In this document: piece after piece, positions 31,876 to 41,934 of the stretch
Layout of the letters: every line of letters begins with the position of its first letter
Position numbering within the stretch: position 1 is the stretch's first letter
Source of the DNA: Acanthosepion lycidas
Taxonomy: Eukaryota > Mollusca > Cephalopoda > Sepiida > Sepiidae
Length of the DNA stretch: 64,000 bases
Reading direction: 5' to 3'
NCBI GenBank assembly: GCA_963932145.1
Contig: OZ010593.1
Span: 29,431,396-29,495,395 of the forward strand
Notes under the pieces: model-generated
Database searches by the model: none
What the model was told of the DNA's origin: nothing
What the model saw: the letters and a program-made list of their open reading frames with translations, nothing else
Translations under genes and position numbers: made by a program

Positions 31876-32082
31876 CTCTTTCCATATATCTAAACTATAA
31901 TTGTAAACTGTAATTTTAGAAAGTAAAAATTTCCAAGTTTTCATCTGAAATCATGAAGTCATCATTAAGGAAAATTATCAAAGTGTATGGAAAAAAATGA
32001 AAAAAAGCCTCAATTTCAACTAATGTCAGGATATGGGTTAAGAATGAAGCAAAACCTACAAAGCCCAAAATAATTTTTTTGT

Positions 32083-32660
32083 TGTTTCACCCTAAACAAA
32101 GCCATGTTGTTACTAGGATGCAGGGGGTTATATGGAGTGAAAGAGAATGAGAAGACTTCAGTGAGGAGGAAAAATGCTAAAAGAACAGGATTCAGATAAA
32201 TAGAAAATTGTGATTGGCATTGCATTTTAATTGTTGAAGAATGTGGGTGATAGGAAATAAGAATACAGTAGTTCCACAGGTGAGAAGTTTGAGAAAAGAA
32301 ACTGTTAGAGTGGAAGTGATGGTTGCATCTAGCTAGTAAAATAGAGACCTAGATGCCAATCTAATAGCATGCTCAAATTCATGTAGTCTAACCCCAAGGA
32401 AAAAGTCTCATCAGAAGAGTTGCCATGAAAATATTTGTAGAAAAGAGAAAGGGAAACCACATCATTTTGGTGAGAAAGTAAATGAGTTGAGATGCCAGGT
32501 CAGGATTGATTACATTACATATCATTCCTTGAATTTTGTTAAGAGTCTCAAGATATACAGCAGGAACATCAGACAAGATATGGCAACAGTATTCAATGCA
32601 CTTATGAATGGCAGATTTATAAATGTGCAAGATGGATTCTGATGAGAAACATTTTCTGGC
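32083..32660 (-). mobile_element. LINE A, copy 9, minus strand
   Basis: The minus sense contains YKSAIHKCIEYCCHILSDVP, LNKIQGMICNVINPDLASQL and a decayed KYFHGN region, and ends with the family terminus (plus strand TTTCACCCTAAACAAAGCC). 5'-truncated just before the RT-proximal part; the break is near 32,660. Confidence 0.8.
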
Positions 32661-33070
32661 ATGACACTGAATATTATAAAAAGCTTTACAAAATGGTAAA
32701 TTAACTCTTGAAACTTGTGTAACGATGCAAGGAAAAAAATTTTTAAATTTAATTTCAGACTTATATTTGTGTCATATTTCTATGGAATTTTATAGCAAAT
32801 TTTAAGTTATCACAATTCTACAACAGAGTAAAGAATTTGAATTGAAAATAAAGAAAAAATATCTGTAGAATAACAAGGAGAAATGTGATAAAATGGTAAA
32901 AATTAATAAATGACAATAATGTATTAATAATTTAATCTGAGGAATTTAAATAATGAGGGACTACTATATTTTTACTATGAGGTGTAAATAAGCAACATAA
33001 TTAAGATGGAAGAAAAACTAAGAAAAATGAACAATAAATCTAAATAATATTAACATTCAGAAACTTTTTT
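32661..33070. other. No feature recognised
   Basis: AT-rich DNA between two LINE A copies on the same strand. Confidence 0.4.
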
Positions 33071-33074
33071 TTTT

Positions 33075-34290
33075 GAAATTTTCACGCCAAGCAAAGCGGG
33101 AATGCCACTAGCATGCAAGGGGTTACAGAAAGTGGGAGTAAAGAGGTGTGAGAGAGGAAAGGATGAAGAGAAAGACAGGGAATAGATCAAGGCATCAGGA
33201 GATGTTGATTGACATTGCATTTGAATAGCTGGAGATTATAGCTATCAGGAAAGCAAGTAAGAGGAAGGGAGTTCCACAGATGTGAAGTGTGAGACATGAA
33301 ACTATTAGAGTAGAAGAGATGGTTACATTTAACCGTTTGAACAATGAAAGGGTGGGGCTGAGATGCTGACCTAGTGGCACGTTTAAATTCATGCAGTTTG
33401 GGAACAAGCAAAAATAGCTCATTGGAGCAGTTACCATGAAAGTATTTGTAGAAAAGACAGAGGGAGGCAACAGCACATCTGTGAGAGAGTGACTGTAAAC
33501 GAGATGCCAGATCAGGGCCAACCATATTGCATATCCATCTCTGGATTTTGTTGAAGACCCTAATATGAACAGTGGGGGCTCCAGACTATATATGACAGCA
33601 ATATTCAAGGGCAAACAGTTGACTTATAGATTTGAAGGATGGACTTGGGTGAGAAAAACTTTCTGGTGTGACACAGAGAACCAACTTTCTTTACAGTAGA
33701 TGAAGCTATTGATTCAATGTAATTGTTCCATCTCAGGTCAGAGGACAGTGTGAGATGAAGCAGTCACAAAGAGCTGCTCTTGTGGAGTTGAGCATTAGGC
33801 ATTCTAATGGGAGGCAGGGAGGGTTCCCTGTGGTAGGTAATAAAGAGCAGTTTTGTTTTTGAGGCATTAAAGTTAACCAGCCAATTCCTGTACCAGTCAA
33901 CAACTGATTGGAGATCCTTTTCGAGATCGATGGCCAGGTTAGTTTTGCCAGCGATACCAGATTTGCTACTTAGGCATGAGTAAATAGTGGTGTCATCTGC
34001 ATAGATGCCTACTTGGGAACTGATGACACCGGGAAGATCGTTAATGAACATAAGGAACAGTGTAGGACCCGGGATAGATCCTTGGGGAACACATGCGTTT
34101 GTGACAAAGGAACTGGAGGAGAATCCATTAAGGACGAACTTCATTACACGGTTTGACAGGAATTATTGTATTAAGCCAAATAATCGTCCTGAGATACCAT
34201 ATCCCTGAAGATTACGAAGGAGGCCGGCATGCCAAACCCTATCAGACGCTTTAGAGATATCAAGAGCCACAGCATGAGCTTCTCTGTTAT
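33075..34290 (-). mobile_element. LINE A, longest RT-containing copy, minus strand
   Basis: Reading right to left: AHAVALDISKASDRVWHAGL (about 34,220-34,280, RT motif A, normally ending AFDRVWH), FVLNGFSSSSFVTNACVPQG (about 34,084-34,140), SIPGPTLFLMFINDLPGV (motif B region), GIYADDTTIYS (about 33,990-34,020; the catalytic YADD is intact), WLVNFNASKTKLLFITYHRE, and then the tail with EPPLF, LASRLQSLSHRCAVASLCLF, YKYFHGNCSNELFLLVPKL and LWNSLPLTCFPDSYNLQLFK. It ends with CTTGCATGC...CATTCCCGCTTTGCTTGGCG in the minus sense. The part upstream of RT motif A, including the endonuclease, is missing, and several frameshifts break the frame. A Jockey/CR1-type non-LTR element; exact clade not settled. 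Confidence 0.9.
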
Positions 34291-34437
34291 TTCCCCCCCA
34301 AATATTGTGACCATCTTTCTTTAAGTTCATATTTTCTTGATTTCAGTTTAAAACTTATAAAACTTCCAACAGATTTCAGCAAATGTTTGCTTTCTAATAT
34401 CATTTTATACATACATACATATATATTACACAACAAA

Positions 34438-35660
34438 ATCCAAAATTATCTCATATAGCAAGGATTAGATCTATTTTAACTGATGGAAACTATGTCAGTC
34501 TTATTCAATCACGGTGTATAGACTGTGTTCATGTCAGAATTAGAAATTTAACTTTGACAGCTGTCAAAAAAATTGATACAGAATTTATCCATTTTGATGT
34601 TTCAGTCAGACAAAATACCAGAGGCGGCAGTTAGACAACTTTGTTTATTTCTACAATTAGAGGATGGTTCCATACCAGGTTTGTTGTTTATCCCATAGAA
34701 CTTACTTAAAATATAGTTATTATGAGAGTTGATAATTTTGCACATGTTATTGGTGCAGGAATAGCTAATTTTAATCATTTTCCTATTGAAGATCTTACTT
34801 AGAGAGTTGTTTTTGTGAAAATGTTTATTAACTTTATATTACTAAAAATACTGTCCAATATTGATATTTGACAGTTAGCAGAAGAGGTGGTTGAATCATA
34901 TAATTTTTCTCTTCCTATTTCTGTGCCTACATTTCACTTTAGTTATTTCAGTGTTACTTATGAGGGTTAGCTAAGATAATTTATTTTTAAAGTCACTTAT
35001 GGAGAGCATTTTCATACAATTCTTTATTTTCTTAGAGATGTTCATGTTGGAAAATAATAATAATAATTGTAGTGCCAATTGTGGTTGGTATCTGTCTCAC
35101 AATGGCATTGGAGGTGGTTAGAAAACATTAATATAGTTGGGGGTTGCATTCTCTTTATGGTATGGTTTAAATGTTTTATTATTGAGGTTAAGGGTTATGT
35201 CTAGATAATCAACTATTTTAAGGTTAGAAGAAATCTCAATGCTAAATCCTAGTAATTTAAAGGCCTAATGATTTTCTTTTGTATCTTTGCTGTTATTGGA
35301 ATATCATTATAGGGGATGAAAATGAATCCGTCTTTTAGTTTCAAATTAACAACTCATTCTTCATATAACCCCAACTTAATGTCATACGGTCAATATCTGT
35401 GTTTAATTTTATAAAACCGCTTCTCTTTAGGGCTAATGCCTTCCACCCTCCCCTAACCACTGTCTCGGGCATTTTGTCTGACTGAAACATCAAATTAGAT
35501 AAATTTTGTATCAATTTTTCGACAGCTGTCAAGGCTAAATTTCTAATTTCAACATGAACAGAGTCTATACACCAGGGTTGTATAAGACTGATGTAGTTTT
35601 CATCGGTTGAGATAGATCTATCCCCTCCCCTGATATGAGGTAATTTTGGATTTTTTGTAT
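34438..35660. repeat. ~190-bp inverted repeat around a ~840-bp spacer
   Basis: The left arm (34,438-34,640) and the reverse complement of the right arm (about 35,450-35,660) share, in order, TCAGTCTTAT, GGTGTATAGACT, GTTCATGT, ATTAGAAATTTA, TTGACAGCTGTC, AAATTTATC and TTTGATGTTTCAGTCAGACA followed by AAATAC/GC; identity by eye is about 80%. Each arm reads as protein-like sequence toward the centre (minus strand: NLALTAVEKLIQNLSNLMFQ, SDKMPETVVRGGWKALALKR, 35,395-35,550). The spacer is AT-rich with decayed frames. It could be two tail-to-tail copies of one unknown coding element or a foldback element. Confidence 0.65.
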
Positions 35661-35773
35661 AATTTATATGCTCTCTTATAATAAATACATTAAACTCTTT
35701 TTGTGGATCAGTTTTAATATTTGATATTACTAGGATCTACTTGAATCCTAGTAATATCATAGGATACCAATGG

Positions 35774-35814
<41 letters not shown>

Positions 35815-35945
35815 AGAAAAGCCAGGTGTTAAACTGACACTAGAAGGATATGGATTAATAGTTTCCATTTACAACTTTATTTTATAGGCAAATAAATTTT
35901 GAATACATGGGAAACTGGTTGGTTGTAGGAAGATAACCTATATAC
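35661..35945. repeat. Short perfect hairpin and (TA)n
   Basis: GATATTACTAGGAT and ATCCTAGTAATATC (35,726-35,760) form a 14-bp stem with an 8-bp loop. (TA)n follows at 35,778-35,812. Confidence 0.7.
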
Positions 35946-35949
35946 TTAT

Positions 35950-36480
35950 TTCCAATGTCTTTAGTAGGTACTAAGTATTTTATAGAGCATTATAAAGTAC
36001 AGGCTCTCGAGAAAGCATTTGAGCAACATGCTCCATAAGTTTTCTATATGGTTGAGGTCAGGAGATTGGGGCGCCCATTTCATAACATTCACCTGCTTCT
36101 CATCAAAGTATTCCTTCATCAATTTTGATTTGTGACAGAGAGCATTATCCTGCATAAAAATGAGCTTGGTGTGGTCGATTTGCACCCTTTCAGCAGAAGG
36201 GAGCAGACAAGACTCTAAAATTCTCTTGTACTGCTCGCTCTCGGGGATCTTTTCAATAGGTTTTAAGAAACCAGTTCCATTAAAAGAAAAGCATCCCCAG
36301 AACATTATACTGAACGGATGCTTGACAGTACTTACTGCTAAATTCAAAGAGCTTTCAAAGCTTCTTCTTCGGATTTTTGATCGCTTATCCTTTGAATTTA
36401 GCTCAACTTTCGTTTCATTGAAGAAGAGAACATTTAGTAAAAAAAATCAGGTGAGTCACTTTTATTGAACAGCACTGTAT
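35950..36480 (-). mobile_element. Tc1-like transposon, 5'-deleted, DD34E remnant
   Basis: The minus strand starts at the right with ACAGTGCTGTTCAATAAAAG (36,453-36,478), a Tc1-type end. It jumps at about 36,447 into VLFFNETKVELNSKDKRSK (36,370-36,430), then VKHPFSIMFWGCFSFNGTGF and IFMQDNALCHKSKL, then MKWAPQSPDLNHIENLW (35,961-36,347). The second catalytic Asp (MQDNA) and the Glu (HIENLW) are separated by 34 residues, the DD34E spacing. Where relatives have S-D-E the first catalytic Asp is Asn (FFNE). The DNA-binding N-terminus is missing. The frame is otherwise open over 128 codons. The left terminal repeat was not found. Confidence 0.8.
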
Positions 36481-37244
36481 AAAAATACTTTAATAACTGT
36501 ACTATCTTCACTGATCTGACCTCACAAGTCATTAATAGTAAATTATATCCTCTTCATTCTTGATGTGAACTTGTATTTGGCAGTCTAAACATGCAACATA
36601 TATAGGTTAAGTTTTTACTTTTCTATATATTTTCCTTTGCACAGAGAAATTATTAGTGATATTTATGTAACTTGACAAGAGTTTTTTGTTTTTATCTTTA
36701 AATATTATTAAACAAGGTATGTTTTCATTAAATGAAGATGAATTAAATTAACACCATTACATTAACATTAATCATTTTCCGTAATAAAAAAGGAATGTTT
36801 TTTATTAAATTATAATTAACACAAATCACTACATGCTTCACTTAAATATTTGCTAAGGTATTTGAAAAAAGCAAAAAGTTTTCATCTGTAATATATGAAT
36901 AAAGACTATATGTCTTTCTGTATAAGTTAATCCCATGATTGATTTTAGCAAAGTCAGCATGAATTAAGATAATATTTATGCTCCTGGTTGAAGTCTGTAA
37001 CCTGTTCCCTAATAAGCTGATTTTAACATCTTGTTTGGTATATTTCTTAAAATAAAAATTGATAAAGACTTTATTATGATTGTGTTCAAAATCATAGCCA
37101 AATGGCACCAAATGTTGGTTGAGATCAGTTGAAGAATATCTTCCTAGTCATCAGTGTTTTGATCACTAACCATTATCTGGGTTCTTGGAAGTGGACATAT
37201 TCTTTTTGCTGATGGAAATTGATCTGAAGACCAAGATGAAATCA
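36481..37244. other. No gene established; one long AT-rich frame
   Basis: A minus-strand frame of about 100 codons (36,842-37,145) reads GYDFEHNHNKVFINFYFKKY and so on. It could be a chance frame or an exon. The candidate acceptor (ACTAG at about 37,135) lacks a pyrimidine tract, so I do not call it. Confidence 0.3.
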
Positions 37245-37440
37245 TCTCATGTATTGTTTTATTAAAAAATGATGTTTATTAGCTCCAGATGAAATGTCCT
37301 CAAGTGGGATTCTGATTGAATGATTACCAAACACAGGTTCTTAAGGTTTCTTTTAAGATATAACAAATCTACAAAACTGCTGTATTTAACATTAAATCTC
37401 CAACAAAAGTTTTATTTAGGGCATCTATACAAAGGATTGT
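37245..37440. repeat. Duplicated segment, empty copy (partner 29,626-29,971)
   Basis: Aligns with the 29.6-29.97 kb segment but lacks the MITE (a single TA at 37,387-37,388) and the SINE A (a single ATACAAAGG at 37,427-37,435). It therefore represents the pre-insertion state of both sites. Confidence 0.8.
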
Positions 37441-37515
37441 TAAGTTCCCTGGAAAAGTAAGTTCCACAAACTAATCTTATTGTTTTTGTAGTATTCACAT
37501 ATGGCTAACAGGTTT

Positions 37516-37860
37516 TTATGTGGAGTGAATCTGAAAGTGATCTAATCTAAAGCAGAGTGGATATGAGTGAAAAGGATGTATGTATTTATGTCCATTTGGT
37601 GTGTTTGTACTGTTGATATTAGTGCATGATGAAGTCTTTGAAGGGCATTTGTCTATGTGTTGATCTTTTTCTTGCTGTAGTTTTCGGTTGTGTTTAAGCA
37701 ATTTCATCAGATCTTATTTGCTCCCAAGACAGATATAGAGGTGGATTTCAATGTTGGTTGAGGATTCTGCAAATGCAGAGGTGGGAATCTCTTGTATTGC
37801 AGATGATTCAGTCATAGTACAAGATGACAGACATGAGCGCAATGGACCCAGTAAGCTTTA
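37516..37860 (-). pseudogene. Possible decayed coding segment, unidentified
   Basis: One minus-strand frame reads SCTMTESSAIQEIPTSAFAE, SSTNIEIHLYICLGSK, a single TAA, then DLMKLLKHNRKLQQEKDQHI and DKCPSKTSSCTNINSTNTPN before a final stop: about 110 codons with one interruption. The Ser/Thr-rich part followed by a Lys/Gln-rich possible coiled coil looks more protein-like than the neighbouring frames. A GTGAG donor-like site lies just upstream at about 37,880. No family recognised, and chance cannot be excluded. Confidence 0.2.
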
Positions 37861-38014
37861 CCATTTTTGATTCTCACCTGAAGTACTATGTCATTTGTCT
37901 TGTTAAAAAGATTACGTGAAGAAATGTAATAATCAAATTAGATGTGTGTGTAATTTTCTTAATATTTCCAAGGGATTGATATGGCTAAACATTAGCACAT
38001 CAAAATTAATTCTT

Positions 38015-38270
38015 CAATGTGCCATGTCCCTTCATGATGGGGGCAGTCATGTCTATTCACAATTACTTATCATTTGTAACTCTTAGCAATGTTTGTCTTT
38101 TTACCTACCAGTTCTGCCATCCAACATTTTACACAAGCTTGTTAAGGAAGGTTATTCACTATTTTCTGCTTGCCTTCAATATGTCATGTGAATGTCAAAT
38201 TCTCCAAGTCCTTTTCCTCATTATGTGTCCAAGAAATTTCAATATTCTCTTTCTGATTTTAAATATAAAA
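38015..38270 (-). mobile_element. LINE B C-terminal fragment, minus strand
   Basis: The minus sense gives EISWTHNEEKDLENLTFT, HIEGKQKIVNN and, at the end, HHEGTWH (plus strand GTGCCATGTCCCTTCATGAT at 38,017-38,037). It corresponds to LKFLGHIMRKEGLEN...VLKGHGT at 54,905-55,150. Decayed. Confidence 0.65.
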
Positions 38271-38361
38271 ATCCTTCCATGGCTACCAAACTACAGTGCT
38301 CCCACATACCAGCCTGAGGAAAACTTTATATATTCTAGTTAAACATTTTTTCTTTTTTAGA

Positions 38362-38575
38362 GAATACCTATATTTGAGTAGGCATTCCATTTATTTATTA
38401 AACAGTATATTTATTCTTGTCTACTGGCCAGAATAATTGAGAAATCCTATTAAGGAGAAATATTTGCTCTCTGGCAGGATTTAAACCCATGTCCCCCTTG
38501 GCAGAAGAAACCATTGTTAGATGTGACATGCCTTAAAATGACTTGGCCACAGAGTGCATCACCAATCAGGCAAAG
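38362..38575 (-). mobile_element. SINE B copy, minus strand (arm 1 of an inverted pair)
   Basis: Plus-strand ATTTGAGTAGGCATTCCATT, TATTAAACAGTATATTTATT, CTACTGGCCAGAATAATTGA, GAAATATTTGCTCTCTGGCA, GGATTTAAACCCATGTCCCC and CTTGGCAGAAGAAACCATTG are each the reverse of a block in 38,740-38,905. The tRNA-like head lies to the right. Confidence 0.8.
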
Positions 38576-38704
38576 TTGAATAGTGCTTTATAAATGAAAA
38601 TCCTTTTCAAACTCTTGAAATATTCATATCTGCTCACTTTCATATCCTAAGGTAAACAAAGCAATTTCTATAGAAGTAATGGATTTTTTATTTATTATTA
38701 CTGA

Positions 38705-38915
38705 GTTATTTATGGCTGAGTTGGTCGAAAGTATATTAAAGCTAATGACAATTTCTCCTGCCAAGGGGGACACAAGTTCAAATCCTGCTGGAGAGCACAT
38801 ATTTCTCTTTAAAAAGATTTCTTGAATATTCAGGCTGGTAGATGAAAATAAATAAATATACAGTTTAATGAATAAACAGAGCATCTACTCAAATATGGGT
38901 ATCCACTAAAAACAT
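38705..38915 (+). mobile_element. SINE B copy, plus strand (arm 2), Leu/Ser-tRNA-like head
   Basis: ATGGCTGAGTTGGTCGAAAG (38,711-38,730) resembles box A of Leu/Ser tRNAs, and CAAGTTCAAATCCTGC (38,771-38,786) resembles box B. A conserved CTCCTGCCAAGGGGGACA lies between. The tail GAGCACATATTTCTCTTTAA, CAGGCTGGTAGATGAAAATA and CTACTCAAATATGGGTATCC is shared with the other SINE B copies. RNA polymerase III promoters of this type drive SINE transcription. Confidence 0.8.
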
Positions 38916-38942
38916 TTAAGTAATAAAATAAACATATTTTAA

Positions 38943-39070
38943 TCATTTCACCCTAAGCAAGTGAATAAAAGCCACTAAGATGCAAGAGAATTACTGAGAG
39001 TTAAATAAAGAGAGGACAATAAAAAAAAACAATCAAGATTTCAAGGAGACAGATGATGATGACAGACATT
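38943..39070 (-). mobile_element. LINE A 3' end, minus strand
   Basis: CATTTCACCCTAAGCAAGTG, then CCACTAAGATGCAAGAG and GAGAGTTAAATAAAGAGAGG are the reverse of the LINE A terminus. About 120 bp remain. Confidence 0.75.
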
Positions 39071-39079
39071 TTGCTGACT

Positions 39080-39425
39080 TGTAAGAATCATAGTTTATAA
39101 GGCTATTTGTGGAAATACATTCACCACAAGTTATCAAACATCAAGAGCTGTATATTTTGAGTACCAAACTACTGTGTAATATCCATCTTCCTATATGGCA
39201 GTAAATGTTGAACAATCTTCTCACAAGTGAAGAAGAGGCTTGAGGAAACAAAGATTTGTTTATAAAGAAGGATGCTGAGAATACCATGGATTGAAGAAGA
39301 GATTTCAAAGAAAACAGAAACAAAAAGTATGCTTAGAATCAGAGAGAGAGATAGCTGAAATTTCTACAAAGCAATGAGGAAAGAGGGCTTAGAAAATTTC
39401 ACACCCACAAGACATATTGAAGGAG
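39080..39425 (+). mobile_element. LINE B C-terminal part, left half of a split copy
   Basis: Plus-strand frames: CVISIFLYGSKC, VKKRLEETKICL, RRMLRIPWIEEISKKTETKS, then MRKEGLENFTPTRHIEGE, ending in a GA-repeat at 39,423-39,437. The protein continues at 39,967, so a single LINE B copy is interrupted by the element at 39,440-39,965. Confidence 0.75.
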
Positions 39426-39439
39426 AGAGAGAGAGAGAA

Positions 39440-39965
39440 AGTTTGTTTGCTTGTTTTACAGCATATCAACCTCAATGGGTTATTTAATGCTGACAAAAGT
39501 TTTTATTGCTAGTAATATTTATTTTTTCAAAAGTCTATTTCTAGGAATATTTTTTTCTTCAAAAATCCATTTCTGGGAATATTTTTCCTTCAAGAAATCT
39601 ATAGCTGGTAATTTTTTTTTTTTTTTCAAAAAATGTATAACTGTTTGTATTGCTGGTATTTTTTTTTTAAAGTATTGCTGATAATAATTTTTCCCTCAAA
39701 AATTATTGCTGGTAATTTTTTTTTTTTTAACAAAGTATTTCTGGTATTAAAACCTATTTTTTACACAAGTTTGGGTGTTAACTATTTGCCTATAGCTGGG
39801 ACCCTAACAGGTGCTATCACTCCTGGTCAGGGTGGACCTGGGAACACCAGCAATTAAGAGGTGATTCCACTACTACTCAAAACCTCCTGATCAGAGGCCT
39901 TGCTGTTGGACGTAGGTCATGGTCTTATCAAGGACGCAGATGTGGTTTATCATCATACCCAGGAC
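39440..39965 (-). mobile_element. Minisatellite-bearing retroposon, copy 1 (inserted in LINE B)
   Basis: In the minus sense it runs from GTCCTGGGTATGATGATAAA through CCAACAGCAAGGCCTCTGAT, CTTAATTGCTGGTGTTCCCA and CACCTGTTAGGGTCCCAGCT, then a decayed array of about seven ~30-bp units of the type ATTACCAGCAATA...TTTTTGAAAAA, then GCATTAAATAACCCATTGAG, GTTGATATGCTGTAAAACAA and an AAAC-type tail (39,440-39,460). GA-rich sequence flanks both sides (GAGAGAGAGAG left, GAGAGAGCGAGG right), like a target duplication. All blocks recur in the same order at 55,430-56,180. No coding capacity: a SINE-like retroposon with an internal minisatellite. Confidence 0.7.
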
Positions 39966-39966
39966 G

Positions 39967-40110
39967 AGAGAGCGAGGAAAACAGGGACCTAATGAATGGG
40001 TAAATGAATAGCAAAACAGGAACTGGGAGCAATAGTAAAAGGACAAACGTTAATAAGATAGGAAGTTAAGGAGAGCCATGATCAATCACTTACTGAAAGG
40101 ACATGGTACA
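39967..40110 (+). mobile_element. LINE B terminal part, right half of the split copy
   Basis: GGACCTAATGAATGGGTAAA resumes the LINE B reading (LMNG..MN), then GATAGGAAGTTAAGGAGAGC, CATGATCAATCACTTACTGA and AAGGACATGGTACATAG, equivalent to DRKLWRAMIAHVLKGHGT and a stop. Confidence 0.7.
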
Positions 40111-40129
40111 TAGAAAATGGTTCCCTAGT

Positions 40130-40545
40130 CCTAATACCTGCTTAATGGATGTAGTATTTGGGTGGGAGGTGCCCAGACATCACATTCCAGTCTTAATAGA
40201 GTTCAAAAACATCTCCAAATCCTCGTTGGAGAAGAATTATTTTCCACCTTGCAACTTCTCTCTCAGGTGGGATGTAGAGAGTCTCTGATTGCTCTGTTGC
40301 TGCTATCATGGAAAGTGCTTGTACAAACTACTTGGTTCTGCAAGGGTCTAATCTTCATGGCAAGGACCCTCCATGCCACTTACATTGTAACAAGCCCCCC
40401 CACGTTCTCTCCATATTCCATTGGCGAGAAGTTCTACTCAAACAGCATCTTCCTGTGAATCACTGCTCTGTGGAACAGACTCCCAAGAGGATATTTCCCC
40501 AAACACTACAATCTTAACCTGTTCAAGAAAAAAGAAAAAAAGAGT
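40130..40545 (+). mobile_element. LINE D C-terminal fragment
   Basis: The frame FSPYSIGEKFYSNSIFL, a stop, then ITALWNRLPRGYFPKHYNLN and LFKKK (40,407-40,540) has the LWNxLPxxxFPxxYNLxxFK signature that ends many Jockey/CR1-type ORF2 proteins. It differs from LINE A (LWNSLPLTCFPDSYNLQLFK), so it is a separate family. The 98-codon frame at 40,162-40,458 covers the preceding part. One in-frame stop, and frame changes upstream. Confidence 0.65.
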
Positions 40546-41770
40546 AAGTATATTTGCATCATCCTTTTTTTTCTTTTAATTATTTAATATGCGTTTTATA
40601 TTCTGGTAATATTGTACTTAATTTTGCATTAAAATTTAAACTGCATCAGCCAAAATAAGTTGTCAAATAACTAGTAAGATATAAAATGTCAAAAAAGAAA
40701 TAAAAGATCTAACAACAGATAATAAACTGATAATTTTTTACTATTATCCATATGTAATGAGCCATATAAGCCAGGTTTTGTATCAGAAGCAGGTAAATCT
40801 CATTGGATAATATTGAAACATGAACTTCTGTCTGTTCCACCATTTTCCAAATATTTTGTTCATATTTTGCTTTTTGTGTTTTTTTTTTACAAATATAAAT
40901 TATTTATAATTTTTTATTATCTATGGACAAAAACATTTGTTTAATGATCAATATCTATAGTTACATTACCAAGCTGAGCATGAGAAACCTGATATCATAA
41001 TAGTTGCAAATGAGAACATTTTAAAGCAGGTTGAACAAAAAAATCTCATGCTTTATAAAATAATTTGAGATTCTGATATTTTTAAAAATAATTTCTTGAA
41101 TTTAATATTGTTAAAAGATGTCCAAAATGAAAATTACTAGCAGAATTAGATTAAGCATTCTTTTCATTATTCTTGCAGTCTTTCAAAAGCTGCACATTCA
41201 AGTCTTGCCTCATGAATCTTCTATTTATAGATAGAAATCTCAATTTGAAAGCCAAACTGAAATCTCCAACACTTCTCTATGACTAATTTTCACGTTAAAA
41301 TGCTAATCTCTCTTTAACATTGTCCTTATTTTTAAAAAACTGTCTCAATAACAGAGCTTAAAAAGATCGTATTACTTTGAAAATTAATTCTGTTTATTTA
41401 TTATTGTTATTATAGCTAAAAATATCCTAAAATGTTTAAAAATTACTTGTATCATTTAGGTTTTAATTTTTTTTTAGTAAATTTTAAAAACCTTTGATAT
41501 CATTCTTCAAATCACATTACTCCTTGAAAATTATTTTTTTGTTATTACTGCTAAAAATACCCTAAAATCTCTTCACAATAATTTATATCATTTAGGTTTT
41601 AAATCTTTTTTTAGCAAATTTTTATAATCATCTTTTCCTTTCTAGAATTAGTAAAATTTTAAATTTCCATTATTATAATTCAAACTAAAAATATTTTTGT
41701 TGATAAACAGAACAAATTATTGGATGCAGACATAGAGCAATATTTAGTAATTAATATGTTTTTTAAATAC
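40546..41770. other. No gene; a ~150-bp tandem duplication
   Basis: 41,360-41,510 and 41,513-41,640 are direct near-copies: ATTACTTTGAAAATTA, AGCTAAAAATATCCTAAAAT, TATCATTTAGGTTTTAATTT and AGTAAATTTT, against ATTACTCCTTGAAAATTA, TGCTAAAAATACCCTAAAAT, TATCATTTAGGTTTTAAATC and AGCAAATTTT. The rest is AT-rich and unassigned. Confidence 0.6.
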
Positions 41771-41776
41771 AAGTCT

Positions 41777-41905
41777 TACTGGGGGTAAAGATGGATTCAT
41801 ACCTTTTCCAAGAGTATTGACACATAAGAGAATGTAAGAAACCCAGCTCCAACTTTTAGCATTCCAAGCCAATATCCATTACACTACCTACACATCCAAA
41901 TAGTT
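41777..41905 (-). mobile_element. SINE A fragment, minus strand
   Basis: CTGGGGGTAAAGATGGATTC, ATACCTTTTCCAAGAGTATT and CCAATATCCATTACACTACC are the reverse of SINE A. The box B region is blurred (CCCAGCTCCAACTTT). Confidence 0.6.
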
Positions 41906-41934
41906 AGCAAGCTAATGATAAAGACACTAGAATC

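Noticed and set aside
36842-37145. ~100-codon minus-strand frame as a host exon
   Set aside because: The possible acceptor has no pyrimidine tract and codon use is that of random AT-rich DNA; kept only as an unassigned frame.
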